From Parapristionchus giblindavisi (Eukaryota > Nematoda > Chromadorea > Rhabditida > Diplogasteridae): a stretch of DNA of 64,000 nucleotides. Below the pieces are notes generated by a model that searched no databases, was not told the origin of the DNA, and saw only the letters and a list, made by a program, of their open reading frames with translations. Positions 25,554 to 36,945 of this stretch are shown here, piece by piece. How positions within the stretch are numbered: the stretch's first letter is position 1; each line of letters begins with the position of its first letter. The stretch covers positions 1,860,001 through 1,924,000 of the forward strand of contig CALSFV010000208.1 in assembly GCA_943737045.1 (NCBI GenBank). Reading direction: 5' to 3'. Position numbers and translations under genes: made by a program.

Positions 25554-25674
25554 TTAAAGGCAAATCTCATGCTAATTTTACTCTCTCCATTGGCAATACT
25601 CTCTCGTAGACAAAGAAAGCGAGAGAGTGTGGACAGAGCGGAGAGTTTCACATTAGTTTGGGGTGTCGCTTTAA
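25554..25674. mobile_element. Palindromic MITE family 1, unit A copy 2
   Basis: TTAAAGGCAAATCTCATGC start, GGGGTGTCGCTTTAA end, hairpin with CTCTCTCGTAG / CGAGAGAGTG. Confidence 0.75.
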
Positions 25675-25981
25675 TAACATCATGCTATTGTTGACGAAGT
25701 ATTGAGTGAGGACTGCTTGGGTTCTCTCTATCTATTTTTTTTCTGAACTCTGTTTCATGATTCACAATTCGGAAAGGGTCAAGCGTAGCGGCTTTGATTC
25801 TGAATTATCATCATTATTAAACTTTTCCTTTTATCATTGTCGTACTCGTATAAATATTATTATTATTATCATTAAATAATAGCAAAACATGAACTATCAC
25901 GAGAGTGAAGATGAAATTTGGATAATCGAGAAGAAATAATGTGCAGACTAATCGAACTGCGATCAAGCATCCCTTCACGTC

Positions 25982-26053
25982 GGGGGTATAGCTCAGTGGT
26001 AGAGCGCTCGCTTTGCATGCGAGAAGTCTGGGGTTCGATTCCCCATACCTCCA
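25982..26053 (+). tRNA. tRNA-Ala (anticodon TGC), unit A
   Basis: 72 bases beginning GGGGGTATAGCTCAGTGG and ending ACCTCCA. The acceptor stem GGGGGTA pairs with TACCTCC (one G-T), the D arm is GCTCAGTGGTAGAGC, the anticodon arm CTCGCTTTGCATGCGAG has TGC in the loop, the T arm is GGGGTTCGATTCCCC and the discriminator is A. No intron. Confidence 0.95.
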
Positions 26054-26145
26054 TTAACTTTTGCATTCGATGAATAAACATTTTGACAAAGCCTGTCATG
26101 TTCTTCGTGAAAGTAGTGCGCCCCAAATCGCCTGCTGCTCGTTCT

Positions 26146-26259
26146 TTAAAGGACCTCTCACAATGGCCTCTTCATTGCGCACATTATTTCTCTTTTCTCT
26201 AACAACGAGAGAGCGTAGGGCGTTGAAGAGACCATTGACAAAGGTAACGCTCCCTTTAA
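26146..26259. mobile_element. Palindromic MITE family 2, unit A
   Basis: TTAAAGGACCTCTCACAATGG to GGTAACGCTCCCTTTAA. In unit B (around 35372-35392) only the last 20 or so bases remain, so about 112 bp were lost there. Confidence 0.8.
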
Positions 26260-27029
26260 GGAATTGTGGACGCCCGTTATTGGATACGCGAAGCTACAAA
26301 AAAAGGTGTGTATGCCGCTGGATCAAGTGTTGATAAATAGTGAGAATATCACTGAGCTCGTGTCGATTGTTTTTTTTCCTTTTATATTCATTTCTATCCA
26401 TCGGATTCCTCTACCTACCCTGCATTCTCCTTCCATACTCTAGTGATCTGACGCTATTTAGAGTACAATTTGTATTTCTCGTCATTTCTGTGTTTCAACT
26501 TGCATTTGTAATGCTGCACAATCATGAAATGCAACGTTTACTAATAGTTTTATTTCTCGGCTTTTGTACACTTTCTCTTGAATAACTTGTTCTTCTTAAT
26601 AAAAAAAATTGTGTCACAAATATCAGCCTAAATGCGATTAAGGCACAGATACGATGGCCGTAACAATTCCAGTCGATGTCCGCTGGCAATGGGAGCCCAT
26701 ATTACACGTGCGCTCCTTTCATGTCGCAACGATGTATTTCCTCACGATGCTGAAAACGAGGATCTGCTTTTGATCTTTGATCTTTGAACTTTGAACTTAC
26801 AACGAGGGTGCTAGTGAGAACTGATCTGACGCGAACATCAGTGGCAATTTTCATTACATTCCATTCCATTCTGCACCGCAATGTCTCGAGCGCGCGGTGC
26901 GGAATGAAACATATCGTTTTCTCCCTGTCTCTTCCCTCTATTTCTTTCACTCTCCGGCGAGAGAGTGTGTGAAACGACAGATTGTGGGAGTGCGAAAATG
27001 ACTTCAAATCATCTGGAAATTCAAATCAT
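26260..27029. other. Unit A right end, no gene seen
   Basis: AT-rich and pyrimidine-rich sequence with a single GATCTTTGATCTTTG tract at about 26770. No splice-consistent frames. Confidence 0.5.
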
Positions 27030-27435
27030 CCCATATAGCTTCTTTATACAGTTTTTCATGTGTAGACTGATTTTTTATCTTGCTTAGAATTCGTTTTTTT
27101 TCCATTTCGTATCCCTTTCTCAATTAGTCTTCTATTTCTCGCTGAATGTCACAAAAACTACATCCAATCCCAATTCTCTCATCTTTCTCTTTATTCCTCT
27201 ATCTTCATCAATTCCAACGATCATTTACTTACTGCCCTTCATTCCTCACTAACATTACCTACGCAACCATTCATTCCATGTTCTTTTCTAGGATATTTCC
27301 TGCACAATTCGCTGCTTGGCTCGGTTCTCTTTATTAGGACGGTTCTAACGTTTAGACAAATAATTGATTAGAGTATATGTGCGCAAAAAAGATTTAAAAA
27401 GACAGAAGACTCCACTAGAAGTATATAGTATAATA

Positions 27436-27437
<2 letters not shown>

Positions 27438-27504
<67 letters not shown>
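27438..27504. repeat. (TA)n microsatellite, unit B
   Basis: Same length and position as in unit A. Confidence 0.95.
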
Positions 27505-27510
<6 letters not shown>

Positions 27511-27590
27511 ACCGTCCAAATATAATGTATGTTACTATATGTTTTATGTTATATGTGCTTCATGATATAAAAATGAAATACTCAAGATAT

Positions 27591-29796
27591 TCACAAGGGA
27601 ACCAGGATTCCCGTGGCGATATGTCTCTAGACATATGCCATTCGAATCTGTATCCGATTCTGATAGGACAACGTTGATAAGCAATCTCAAATGTTTATGA
27701 GCTTTGAGAAAATTGACATTGAAATTCGGCTATATGATTTGGAAATTCCTATGGTATCTTACACAAACCATCCGGATGGGTTCATTCACTCATCTATCAA
27801 CTCCCCGAACAAGTCCTTGTGTGGTGCAGTGGATAAGGTAGCTGCGTTTACTTTTGACTATCATGAGTTCGATCCCCCGCTGCAGCAATAATCTTTTGCG
27901 GATTTTGTTCTTGTCGAAAGATTGATTTTTTGCTGTGATTATGAAAGCTTGAAAAGAGAACATCTTATCAGTGTGAACTTACAACAAAATGAGTGAAGTA
28001 AAAAAAGGAATTTTGCATCTCGGGCACATAATTAATGAACAGGTAGACGATGAGTTAAAAAATGGAAGCATTTAACGTACTCGCATGATCTTTGATCTTG
28101 AACTCTCATATCTGTTTTTCAGGTCATTCATTTCTTGACTCATGATGGAGATGTTAAAGTGAACTTTGATTTTTTCATGGCATTATTTTTGCAATCTCCT
28201 ACCTCTCTCTCTCCACTCCTCTCATACGAGGTCGAGGTCATGCAATGAATGACCTGAAAAACAGATATGAGAGTTCAAAGATCAAAGATAATGCGAGTAC
28301 GTTAAATGCTTCCATTTTTTAACTCATCGTCTGCCTGTTCATTAATTATGTGCCCGAGATGTGGAATTCTTTTTTTTTAATTTCACTCATTTTGTTGTTA
28401 AAGTTCACACTGATATTCTCTTGTTCTCTTTTCTAGCTTTCTATTTATTTATCGTACACCGCAAAGGTGTTTCAACAAGTACAGAATGTTCGAGTGCAAG
28501 AAAAAAATATGTGAGAGAATAAAAATTATTAAAAGAGAAGTGGATGGGGATGGGGGGGGGGGGGAAGGTGAGAGATCAATTGATCACGCCTTCTGCTACA
28601 GTCAGGAAGAGTGAAGAGGGGAGGAGCCTCTTGTGCGGTGGAGCAGCCGCAAATCCAATGTATATCGTATTGGATCTCTGAGTGAGCAGGGAGGGAGAGA
28701 TCAAAGATCAAGTCGACCGGGAAGATGGGACGGGGGATTACAAATTTGGGACAGCAACACCTAGTTTATTCGGAAGATCAGGGAAAACAATTAGATGACG
28801 TTTAATACAAGGGATCCACAATTTAGGGTCACAAATTGTGTGTAATTTATTCAAAAATCGGGATGTTCTATGGGAGAATGATGCTTTTAGGTTTTCTCTA
28901 TTGGACTTGGGGATGTGGAGAACAAAAGCATTTTGACGACGGCTAATAGATCGATATGTATAAAAACGACTAATAGGAAGGTCTACAGTACAAGCGAATA
29001 TTTTAAGTGCTAGAATGAGATCGGAAACAATTCGACGAACATAGAGACTAGGGTGTGCATAGAATGATAGTCTATTTGCATACGAAGGACATACAATTTT
29101 AGAACGAGAACAACGATAGAAAAGTAAGCGAGTAAATAAATGTTGAGCCTTTTCTAATCTACGGATTCTGCCTTTAGCTGAAGGGGACCAGACGGGGGAA
29201 CCATATTCTAATATGGGAATAATGAAAGATTGATAGGCACGAATATAAGGTTCAGGTAAAGTACATGTGACACTACGAAAGAGAAGGTAAATAAGAGATG
29301 AAGCTTTATTGCAAACAGTAGAGATGTGGGTATCGAAATTGAGAGATACATCAATAAGGACTCCTAGGTCCTTAACAGAAGTGGTGTGGGGTAGGTCAAT
29401 AGAATTAAGTTGGTAATTATGAAAAAATTTAAAAAAAATAATCACAGCAAAAAAAAATCAATCTTTCGACAAGAACAAAATCCGCAAAAGATTATTGCTG
29501 CAGCGGGGGATCGAACTCATGATAGTCAAAAGTAAACGCAGCTACCTTATCCACTGCACCACACAAGGACTTGTTCGGGGAGTTGATAGATGAGTGAATG
29601 AACCCATCCGGATGGTTTGTGTAGGAAACCATAGGAATTTCCAAATCATATAGCCGAATTTCAATGTCAATTTTCTCAAAGCTCATAAACATTTGAGATT
29701 GCTTATCAACGTTGTCCTATCAGAATCGGATACAGATTCGAATGGCATATGTCTAGAGACATATAGCAACGGGAATACATTATGGTTCCCTTGTGA
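27591..29796. mobile_element. Fold-back element, unit B, interrupted by a LINE fragment
   Basis: Same outer ends as at 19245-20460. The right arm is split by 28442-29437, so the insertion happened in this copy only, after duplication. Confidence 0.85.
28442..29437 (-). mobile_element. 5'-truncated non-LTR retrotransposon (RT C-terminal part)
   Basis: One open frame of about 235 residues on the minus strand, ending at 28738. It has the features of the C-terminal region of LINE reverse transcriptases: VKDLGVLIDVSLNFDTHI, ILEYGSPVWSP, IRRLEKAQHLFTRLLFYR and VRRIVSDLILALKIF. The catalytic RT motifs and endonuclease are missing, so it is 5'-truncated and dead on arrival. The frame is intact, hence the insertion is young. 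The 3' end on the minus strand finishes GATAAATAAATA, a short A-rich tail. The clade (CR1, Jockey or similar) cannot be decided by eye, and no clear target duplication is visible. Confidence 0.85.
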
Positions 29797-30278
29797 GAAA
29801 TACATCAAAGGTTTAAACATTCACCAACCAACATCTACATTACTTCCAGAAATATTCATCTAGAAGATCTGGTATCTTTTTTTAAATTAAAACCATTTTT
29901 AGCCCTTGTACAAATTTATTCGTTTTTTTCTAGAAATTCTCTCCTTACTCCTTTTCGTTCATATCTTTTCTCACAAATACCTGTGTGGCTCATTCCACTG
30001 ATGAGGCCCAAACCACACGTTTCGGTTCGGTGTCTGGAACCCGGGACCAAAACACCGAGCCGCTCACCTTATACACATTATTATCAATAATTTTTTCATA
30101 AATTATATACAGTAATAATAATAATATCATTTATTCTATAAATTAGTTGTGGGGGGGGGGACGGAGGACTAGAGAGATCAAGAATCGTTTTAATTCTTGC
30201 TACCACTTCTCTTGGACACTTCACTGTGTTGTTTAGATGCCTTTGGGACACTGAAATGTTTTCATTTATATGGCTTCT

Positions 30279-30896
30279 TGTGAAGTGCTAATGATGTGAA
30301 TAATATTCAGCCAATGCTCAATGGCTGATCTCTCCTTTCAACCATTTTCCGAAAAGTTTCATGCTGAATGCGTGCGAAAAAGTCAGAATTGTGCTTGAAT
30401 CAGTTTTCAACTTGCTTTCAGTAACATTCTGTCTTAGTACTTTCCATTGTCCATAAGCAATAGGAAAATCGTTTATTTTCGAAAATTTAAAAGTTCAATT
30501 TGAGTGCCTACTTTCACGGAAAATTTCTAAAATATTGCAGTTTTTCGACTCGAATGCTGCGACAATGAGCCAATGACAATGACAATGCGAAGTTTCATGT
30601 TGAGTAAACATAGCAGAACTGGAATCCCGACATTCGGCTCACTTTTGAAAAATCGATTCCATGACCCCGGGGTCATGGCAAAAAAAGAATTTTCCAAAAT
30701 TAACGATTTTCATATTGATTATATACATTGTAAAGTACTATGACAGAATGTTACAGAATGCAAGTTGGAAACTGATTCAAGCACAATTCTGATTTTTTTG
30801 CACGCATTCAGAACGAAAAGTTTCGAAAAATGGTTGAAAGGATAGATCAGCCATTGATTATTGGCTGAATATTTTTCACATCATTAGTACTTCACA
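30279..30896. mobile_element. Second fold-back element, unit B
   Basis: Near-identical to 20939-21557; left end reads TGTGAAGTGCTAATG, one change from the unit A end. Confidence 0.8.
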
Positions 30897-30916
30897 GCAA
30901 GTGTTGTGCCATCGTT

Positions 30917-31001
<85 letters not shown>
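30917..31001. repeat. (TAA)n microsatellite, unit B
   Basis: About 85 bp; uninterrupted here, while unit A has one TAG. Confidence 0.95.
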
Positions 31002-31002
<1 letters not shown>

Positions 31003-31382
31003 TAATGCATTTTACAAGAAAACACGGTACAGAAAAGAAAAATAAATTAAATTATATAGATTATTATATAGGTTATGTAGTGAATTTTCGTGCACGAGCA
31101 CGATGTATCAATAGATAATCGTTCGATAGTCTCGATTTCCTTTTACTCTCTCTTCCTCTTTCTCCTCTCACTATCTCGGTCTGTGTAAATCAACCGGTTT
31201 GCAGCCGTGTAAACGAAATTTTACATCACATAAATTATTTTATCAAAAAATGGCTCGTGTTGAGCATACATACAGTTGTGGGGACGGAGGAATAGATCAA
31301 AGATCATATGACAAAGATCAAAGATCATATATCAGAGATCAAGAATCATTTTAATCCCGCTCGTTTTGCCAACTCCCACTCC

Positions 31383-34300
31383 TCACTTCGACTTCTCACT
31401 GCGCTTTTTATGAGCCTTGGCGACACTGAAAAATCAAATTAAATTTTAAAAAAATAGATAAAATTTAATGATTGTAACATACGCCTCTCCTTTCCGTGGT
31501 GTAGACTTAGAGTCGCTGAAAAGATATCAAAGATTAAAGATAAAAGATGCAATGTCAAACGGGTGATTTCCAAATACTCATATAAAATAATTTACAAAAA
31601 AACAATTAATTAATTACTTCTTGTTCTCAGCATCCTTTCCGCGGTGTTCACTCGCAGTTCCCCTGGAAATATTTTTTGAAAAATAAATTTCAAACAAATC
31701 CGCGAATAAGAAATGCAACAATAATTGTTGTAATTTTTTCGATCTGTTAATTGAAATAAATGAACGATATCAATTTCTATTTTCGATATAGTGATTCGAT
31801 ATGGTCCGTTTTCAAGGATGATTAGTTATCCGTTTTTAAAAGTTGTCCAATCGGGATAAGCTTCGATAAAATATGTGAAAATATGTGCAAAAAAAACAAC
31901 CTACACTGGAGTATTTCCAGACTTTCTCTTTCTAGCAATTGATGCCTTCTCATCCTTTTCTCTGCAATTGATTTTTGGTCAAAGATCAAATATAAAATTT
32001 CAAGGTTTTCCAAAAAAAAATCAAAGTTCAAAGATCAAAGATCAAGTATGACCATACGCTTTATCATCTCCATGTTCACGTTTCTTCGATGTCGTGGCAT
32101 TCTTCATTGATCTGGTAAGTGATAGCCTCACTTTGGTCCTGAACAATATTGATTTAATCAGTATCATTGTAATGAAAATATGCAATTCTACCCTACTAAT
32201 AACTGGGTCAACGTCTTGCAAATAGTTGACACAGGTTGGCAAAAGATTGAAACAAGGAGGGAGTGGAACCCACGACCTTTGCCTATCGGGGGCATGGCTC
32301 TAACCACTAAGCTACCAGCGATCCATTATTATTGATATTTCACAAAGTGACTTACTGCTCTTTGTTATCTTCTTTCTTGTAATCAGGCGGAAAGTCTTCT
32401 GTTGGAGGATCGTTAACGATGCTCTTCTGGTTCTCAAAATCTGCTGGCTTAATCTGAAACCGATAAACTTGGCATCGAGCCAAGATATTATCTGTATCTC
32501 ATCTCTAGTGCACTCTCACCATGATCACACCCATTCCAAGATTCTTTTTGATGTTGATGACCGCTCCATAATTGTAGATGTCTTCCTGAAATATTGATTG
32601 TGACTTTTTGTATGACCTCCTGTCCTACAGTATACCTCGTATCGAGAAGCAGTGAATACGGTAATCACTGCTCCGCCAGCGAATGCATCCCAGCCACGTT
32701 GGACGACCTGTAGTGGACAATATGCTCTTTGAAATTTCCCCTCTGTCCACACACTCTAGCTTTCTTTGTCTGCGAGAGAGTATAGCCAGAGCGGAGAGTA
32801 AAATTAGCTTGGGGTGAACCGTTAGATCCGACTAATCTAATTGTGGTGTATGTTTACCTGATGACCCCGAATCATCTTGCTAACTCCGAGCTTCTTCAGA
32901 AGCTCCTTTGCCTCTTTCTCGCCAAAGTTGAACGAGCAACCGCGAACGCGATTCGGCTTCCAGCCCGTGCAGCCAACCTGGAATGCGATCTTTGATCTTT
33001 GATCTCTGATCGGTGTCTGGACAAGAGCCGAAACACCAGCCACTTTTGCTCATTATCGCTATTAGACCATCTAAAAATGGTTTAAGAAAAATTCATCATT
33101 CAATATCTGATATGAAATCTTTGATCAGTGATCTTTGATCAAATCATGGATTTTTGATCTTTGATCAAATCGTGGATCTTTGATCTTTCATCAAATCTTG
33201 GATCTTTGATCTTTGATCAAATCTTGGATCTTTGATCTTTGATCCGATCTTTGTTCTTCGATCTTTAATCAAATCGTTGATCTTAGATCTTTGATCTTTG
33301 GTCCAATCTTTGATCTTTGATCGTTGATCAAATCTTTCATCTCACCTGAGGATCCGACCATAGTAGGTCTTTTATCATTCCTTGCACATTGACGATCGGT
33401 CGCTCGATCGAACGGAGGTCATCGAGAGATTGTAGACTTGGCGAGAGACCTGTTTAAGATCAAAGATCAAAACACAAAGATCAAAGATCAAACTATGACG
33501 ATCAAATACCTCCGTGCATACATAAAATCTTCTTAGATATAACGGCAGCCAGTGGAAGGTAGGAGAAGAACTCGTTGAACTTCTCGTATAGCATCATGGT
33601 GTCGCCTTCGGCACATCTGAACGATTAAAGATCAAAGATCAAACTACAAGATCAAAGATCAAACTTCATTTCTATATCGTCATAGAATCCGTAATCCTGG
33701 TTGATGTGAGCGATTTCGTGGTTGCCACGGAGCATGAAGACATTCTTCGGAAAGAGCAGCTTCATAGCGATGATTATACATAGTACCTGTAGTTTGATCT
33801 TTGATTTTTGTATTTTGATCTCGCCAACCTCAATCGAATGATGTCCTCTGTCGACGTAATCTCCCAGAAAGAGAAAGCGTTTTGTACTCGGGAAACCACA
33901 AATGTGAAAGACCCGCTTAAGATCTGTGAGCTGACCGTGTATGTCACCACAAACGAAACTGAAAGTTGATATTTGATCTTTGATCTTTGATCTTTGAACT
34001 CTCACGTCGGTGATTCAATTTCTAGCAGTGATGGTTCGTTCTTGACTACGGTAGTGATCTGAAAAAAACTCTGTCAAACTTTCTTTTGATAAATCATGAG
34101 CAAAAAGTCCATACAATCACTCCATACTATGAAAAACCGTGTCGTATGTCATATGTCATGTCATACGTACCATATCGAGTAGTTTGACAAAGTCTTCGGT
34201 CTTGTACGTGAAATTTGTGGTATCCGAGTGCATATATTTTATAATGATAGATTTAAGCCATTTCCTGGTCTTGTCGTTTGATTCCTGAAACCAATGTTCA

Positions 34301-34464
34301 TCAAATCATAGTTCATAGATGAAAGACCAAAGATCATGAATCAAAGATCAAAGATCAACCTTCTTATTCGACGAACTCTTCGTTTTACTCTTCTTCGACT
34401 TTGACTTTGTCTTCTTCGACATTTTCTCCTTGTAGGCAGCCCTCATCACCGATTCGATACCCAT
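31383..34464 (-). CDS. PP1-like Ser/Thr protein phosphatase, copy B
   Basis: Same 16-exon structure as copy A, start ATG 34464, stop TGA at 31383, about 448 residues, all catalytic motifs intact (GDIHGQ, GDYVDRG, RGNHE, MHGG, RGHQ). Coding differences are concentrated in exon 2 (about 34170-34283): copy A reads ESSDKTR and [13 protein letters not shown] where copy B reads ESNDKTR and [13 protein letters not shown], plus VKIL to VKLL. That is seven changes in 38 residues, against almost none elsewhere (for example GSKS to DSKS in a tail exon). Both copies look functional. Promoter-proximal MITE and tRNA-Ala neighbours are duplicated with it, so expression could be similar. Confidence 0.9.
32257..32326 (-). 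other. tRNA-like block in a phosphatase intron, unit B
   Basis: Equivalent to 22961-23037, with one added base that improves the B box. Confidence 0.4.
32986..33014. repeat. (TTTGATC)n heptamer array, unit B (contracted)
   Basis: About 4 units at the position where unit A has about 12. Confidence 0.85.
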
Positions 34465-34490
34465 GATTTCCTTCGATACAAATATTTTCT

Positions 34491-34602
34491 TTAAAGGACA
34501 TCCCGAGCTTATTTGAAACTATCCGCTCTGGCAATGCTCTCTAGCTTGCTTTGTATACGAGAGAGCGTTATTAGAGTGGAGAGTGAAATTAGCGTGCCTT
34601 TA
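34491..34602. mobile_element. Palindromic MITE family 1, unit B copy 1
   Basis: Duplicate of 25257-25368. Confidence 0.75.
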
Positions 34603-34787
34603 AGACCTTCCACGATGTAAAAACCCGTCGTGAAATCTGGAGAAAACTCACAGTAAAAGACGAGACCACCGTTGAGAAGAAGCGATGATCGAAGGAATGA
34701 AATGGAAAGAAATAAAGGCTGGCAATGAAATTGATTTATGACGAATTATTCAATTAATGACATTACTTGATGTAATTAATTGAATAA

Positions 34788-34908
34788 TTAAAGGCAAATC
34801 TCATGCTAATTTTACTCTCTCCATTGGCAATACTCTCTCGTAGACAAAGAAAGCGAGAGAATGTGGACAGAGCGGAGAGTTTCACATTAGTTTGGGGTGT
34901 CGCTTTAA
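34788..34908. mobile_element. Palindromic MITE family 1, unit B copy 2
   Basis: Duplicate of 25554-25674 with one interior change (GAGAGAGTG to GAGAGAATG). Confidence 0.75.
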
Positions 34909-35214
34909 TAACATCATGCTATTGTTGACGAAGTATTGAGTGAGGACTGCTTGGGTTCTCTCTATCTATTTTTTTCTGAACTCTGTTTCATGATTCACAA
35001 TTCGGAAAGGGTCAAGCGAAGCGGCTTTGATTCTGAATTATCATCATTATTAAACTTTTCCTTTTATCATTGTCGTACTCGTATAAATATTATTATCATT
35101 ATCATTAAATAATAGCAAAACATGAACTATCACGAGAGTGAAGATGAAATTTGGATAATCGAGAAGAAATGATGTGCAGACTAATCGAACTGCGCTCAAG
35201 CATCCCTTCACGTC

Positions 35215-35286
35215 GGGGGTATAGCTCAGGGGTAGAGCGCTCGCTTTGCATGCGAGAAGTCTGGGGTTCGATTCCCCATACCTCCA
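35215..35286 (+). tRNA. tRNA-Ala (anticodon TGC), unit B
   Basis: Identical to the unit A gene except T to G in the D loop (CAGTGGTAG to CAGGGGTAG). All stems are intact, so it is probably functional. Confidence 0.93.
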
Positions 35287-36155
35287 TTAACTTTTGCATT
35301 CGATGAATAAACATTTTGACAAAGCCTGTCATGTTCTTCGTGAAAGTAGTGCGCCCCAAATCTCCTGCTGCAAAGGTAACGCTCCCTTTAAGGAATTGTG
35401 GACGCCCGTTATTGGATACGCGAAGCTACAAAAAAAAGGTGTGTATGCCGCTGGATCAAGTGTTGATAAATAGTGAGAATATCACTGAGCTCGTGTCGAT
35501 TGTTTTTTTTTCCTTTTATATTCATTTCTATCCATCGGATTCCTCTACCTACCCTGCATTCTCCTTCCATACTCTAGTGATCTGACGCTATTTAGAGTAC
35601 AATTTGTATTTCTCGTCATTTCTGCGTTTCAACTTGCATTTGTAATGCTGCACAATCATGAAATGCAACGTTTACTAATAGTTTTATTTCTCGGCTTTTG
35701 TACACTTTCTCTTGAATAACTTGTTCTTCTTAATAAAAAAAATTGTGTCACAAATATCAGCCTAAATGCGATTAAGGCACAGATACGATGGCCGTAACAA
35801 TTCCAGTCGATGTCCGCTGGCAATGGGAGCCCATATTACACGTGCGCTCCTTTCATGTCGCAACGATGTATTTCCTCACGATGCTGAAAACGAGGATCTG
35901 CTTTTGATCTTTGATCTTCGAACTTACAACGAGGGTCCTAGTGAGAACAGATCTGAAGCGAACATCAGTGGCAATTTTCATTACATTCCATTCCATTCTG
36001 CACCGCAATGTCTCGAGCGCGCGGTGCGGAATGAAACATATCGTTTTCTCCCTGTCTCTTCCCTCTATTTCTTTCACTCTCCGGCGAGAGAGTGTGTGAA
36101 ACGACAGATTGTGGGAGTGCGAAAATGACTTCAAATCATCTGGAAATTCAAATCA

Positions 36156-36567
36156 TCCCATATAGCTTCTTTATACAGTTTTTCATGTGTAGACTGATTA
36201 TTTTATCTTGCTTAGAATTCGTTTTTTTTTTCCATTTCGTATCCCTTTTTCAATTAGTCTTCTATTTCTCGCTGAATGTCACAAAAACAACATCCAATCC
36301 CAATTCTCTCATCTTTCTCTTTATTCCTCTATCTTCATCAATTTCAACGATCATTTACTTACTGCCCTTCATTCCTCACTAACATTACCTACGCAACCAT
36401 TCATTCCATGTTCTTTTCTAGGATATTTCCTGCACAATTCGCTGCTTGGCTCGGTTCTCTTTATTAGGACGGTTCTAACGTTTAGACAAATAATTGATTA
36501 GAGTATATGTGCGCAAAAAAAGATTTAAAAAGACAGAAGACTCCACTAGAAGTATATAGTATGATAT

Positions 36568-36603
<36 letters not shown>

Positions 36604-36640
36604 CTACTGTCCAAATATAATGAATGTTACTATTCGTGTA
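36156..36640. repeat. Partial third unit of the tandem duplication
   Basis: Repeats the first 480 or so bases of units A and B (CATATAGCTTCTTT to just past the TA tract) and then diverges at about 36640. Confidence 0.9.
36570..36599. repeat. (TA)n microsatellite, partial third unit
   Basis: Only about 29 bp, less than half of the tracts in units A and B. Confidence 0.9.
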
Positions 36641-36945
36641 TTATTACTGTCGTCTAAAAAAAAGAAGAAGTAGTTAACATGGGAGGAAATTGGTACAAAA
36701 TAGACAAAATACAAAAATAAGAAGTTGAAAAATAAGGGAGAACTGGGATGGCATCCAAGGCCTTGAGAGAGCATGAAGAAAATTATCAATTTGACATTTG
36801 AAGGGAAGGATGGATGAATTTGTTACCAGAACAGATTATGCCAGTAATCGAGTAAATATTTATATGAAGCACATAATGGGGGGGGGGGACATTGAACTGA
36901 TGAATGGAGGGATATTTTACTATAAAAATAAAGAGAAATGAGGGA
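36641..36945. other. Intergenic, no gene seen
   Basis: AT-rich with a G9 run near 36880; presumably the 3' flank of the small heat shock gene. Confidence 0.5.

Larger units (their letters stand above)
27030..36155. repeat. Tandem segmental duplication, unit B
   Basis: Same order of elements as unit A. Differences: a 996-bp LINE insertion, shorter (TAA)n and (TTTGATC)n arrays, loss of most of one MITE, one base change in the tRNA-Ala, and a cluster of changes in phosphatase exon 2. Confidence 0.95.

Noticed and set aside
25872..26126. Minus-strand frame with WGIEPQTSRMQSERSTTELYP-like peptide (also 35105-35359)
   Set aside because: It is the antisense reading of the tRNA-Ala gene, a well-known spurious protein.
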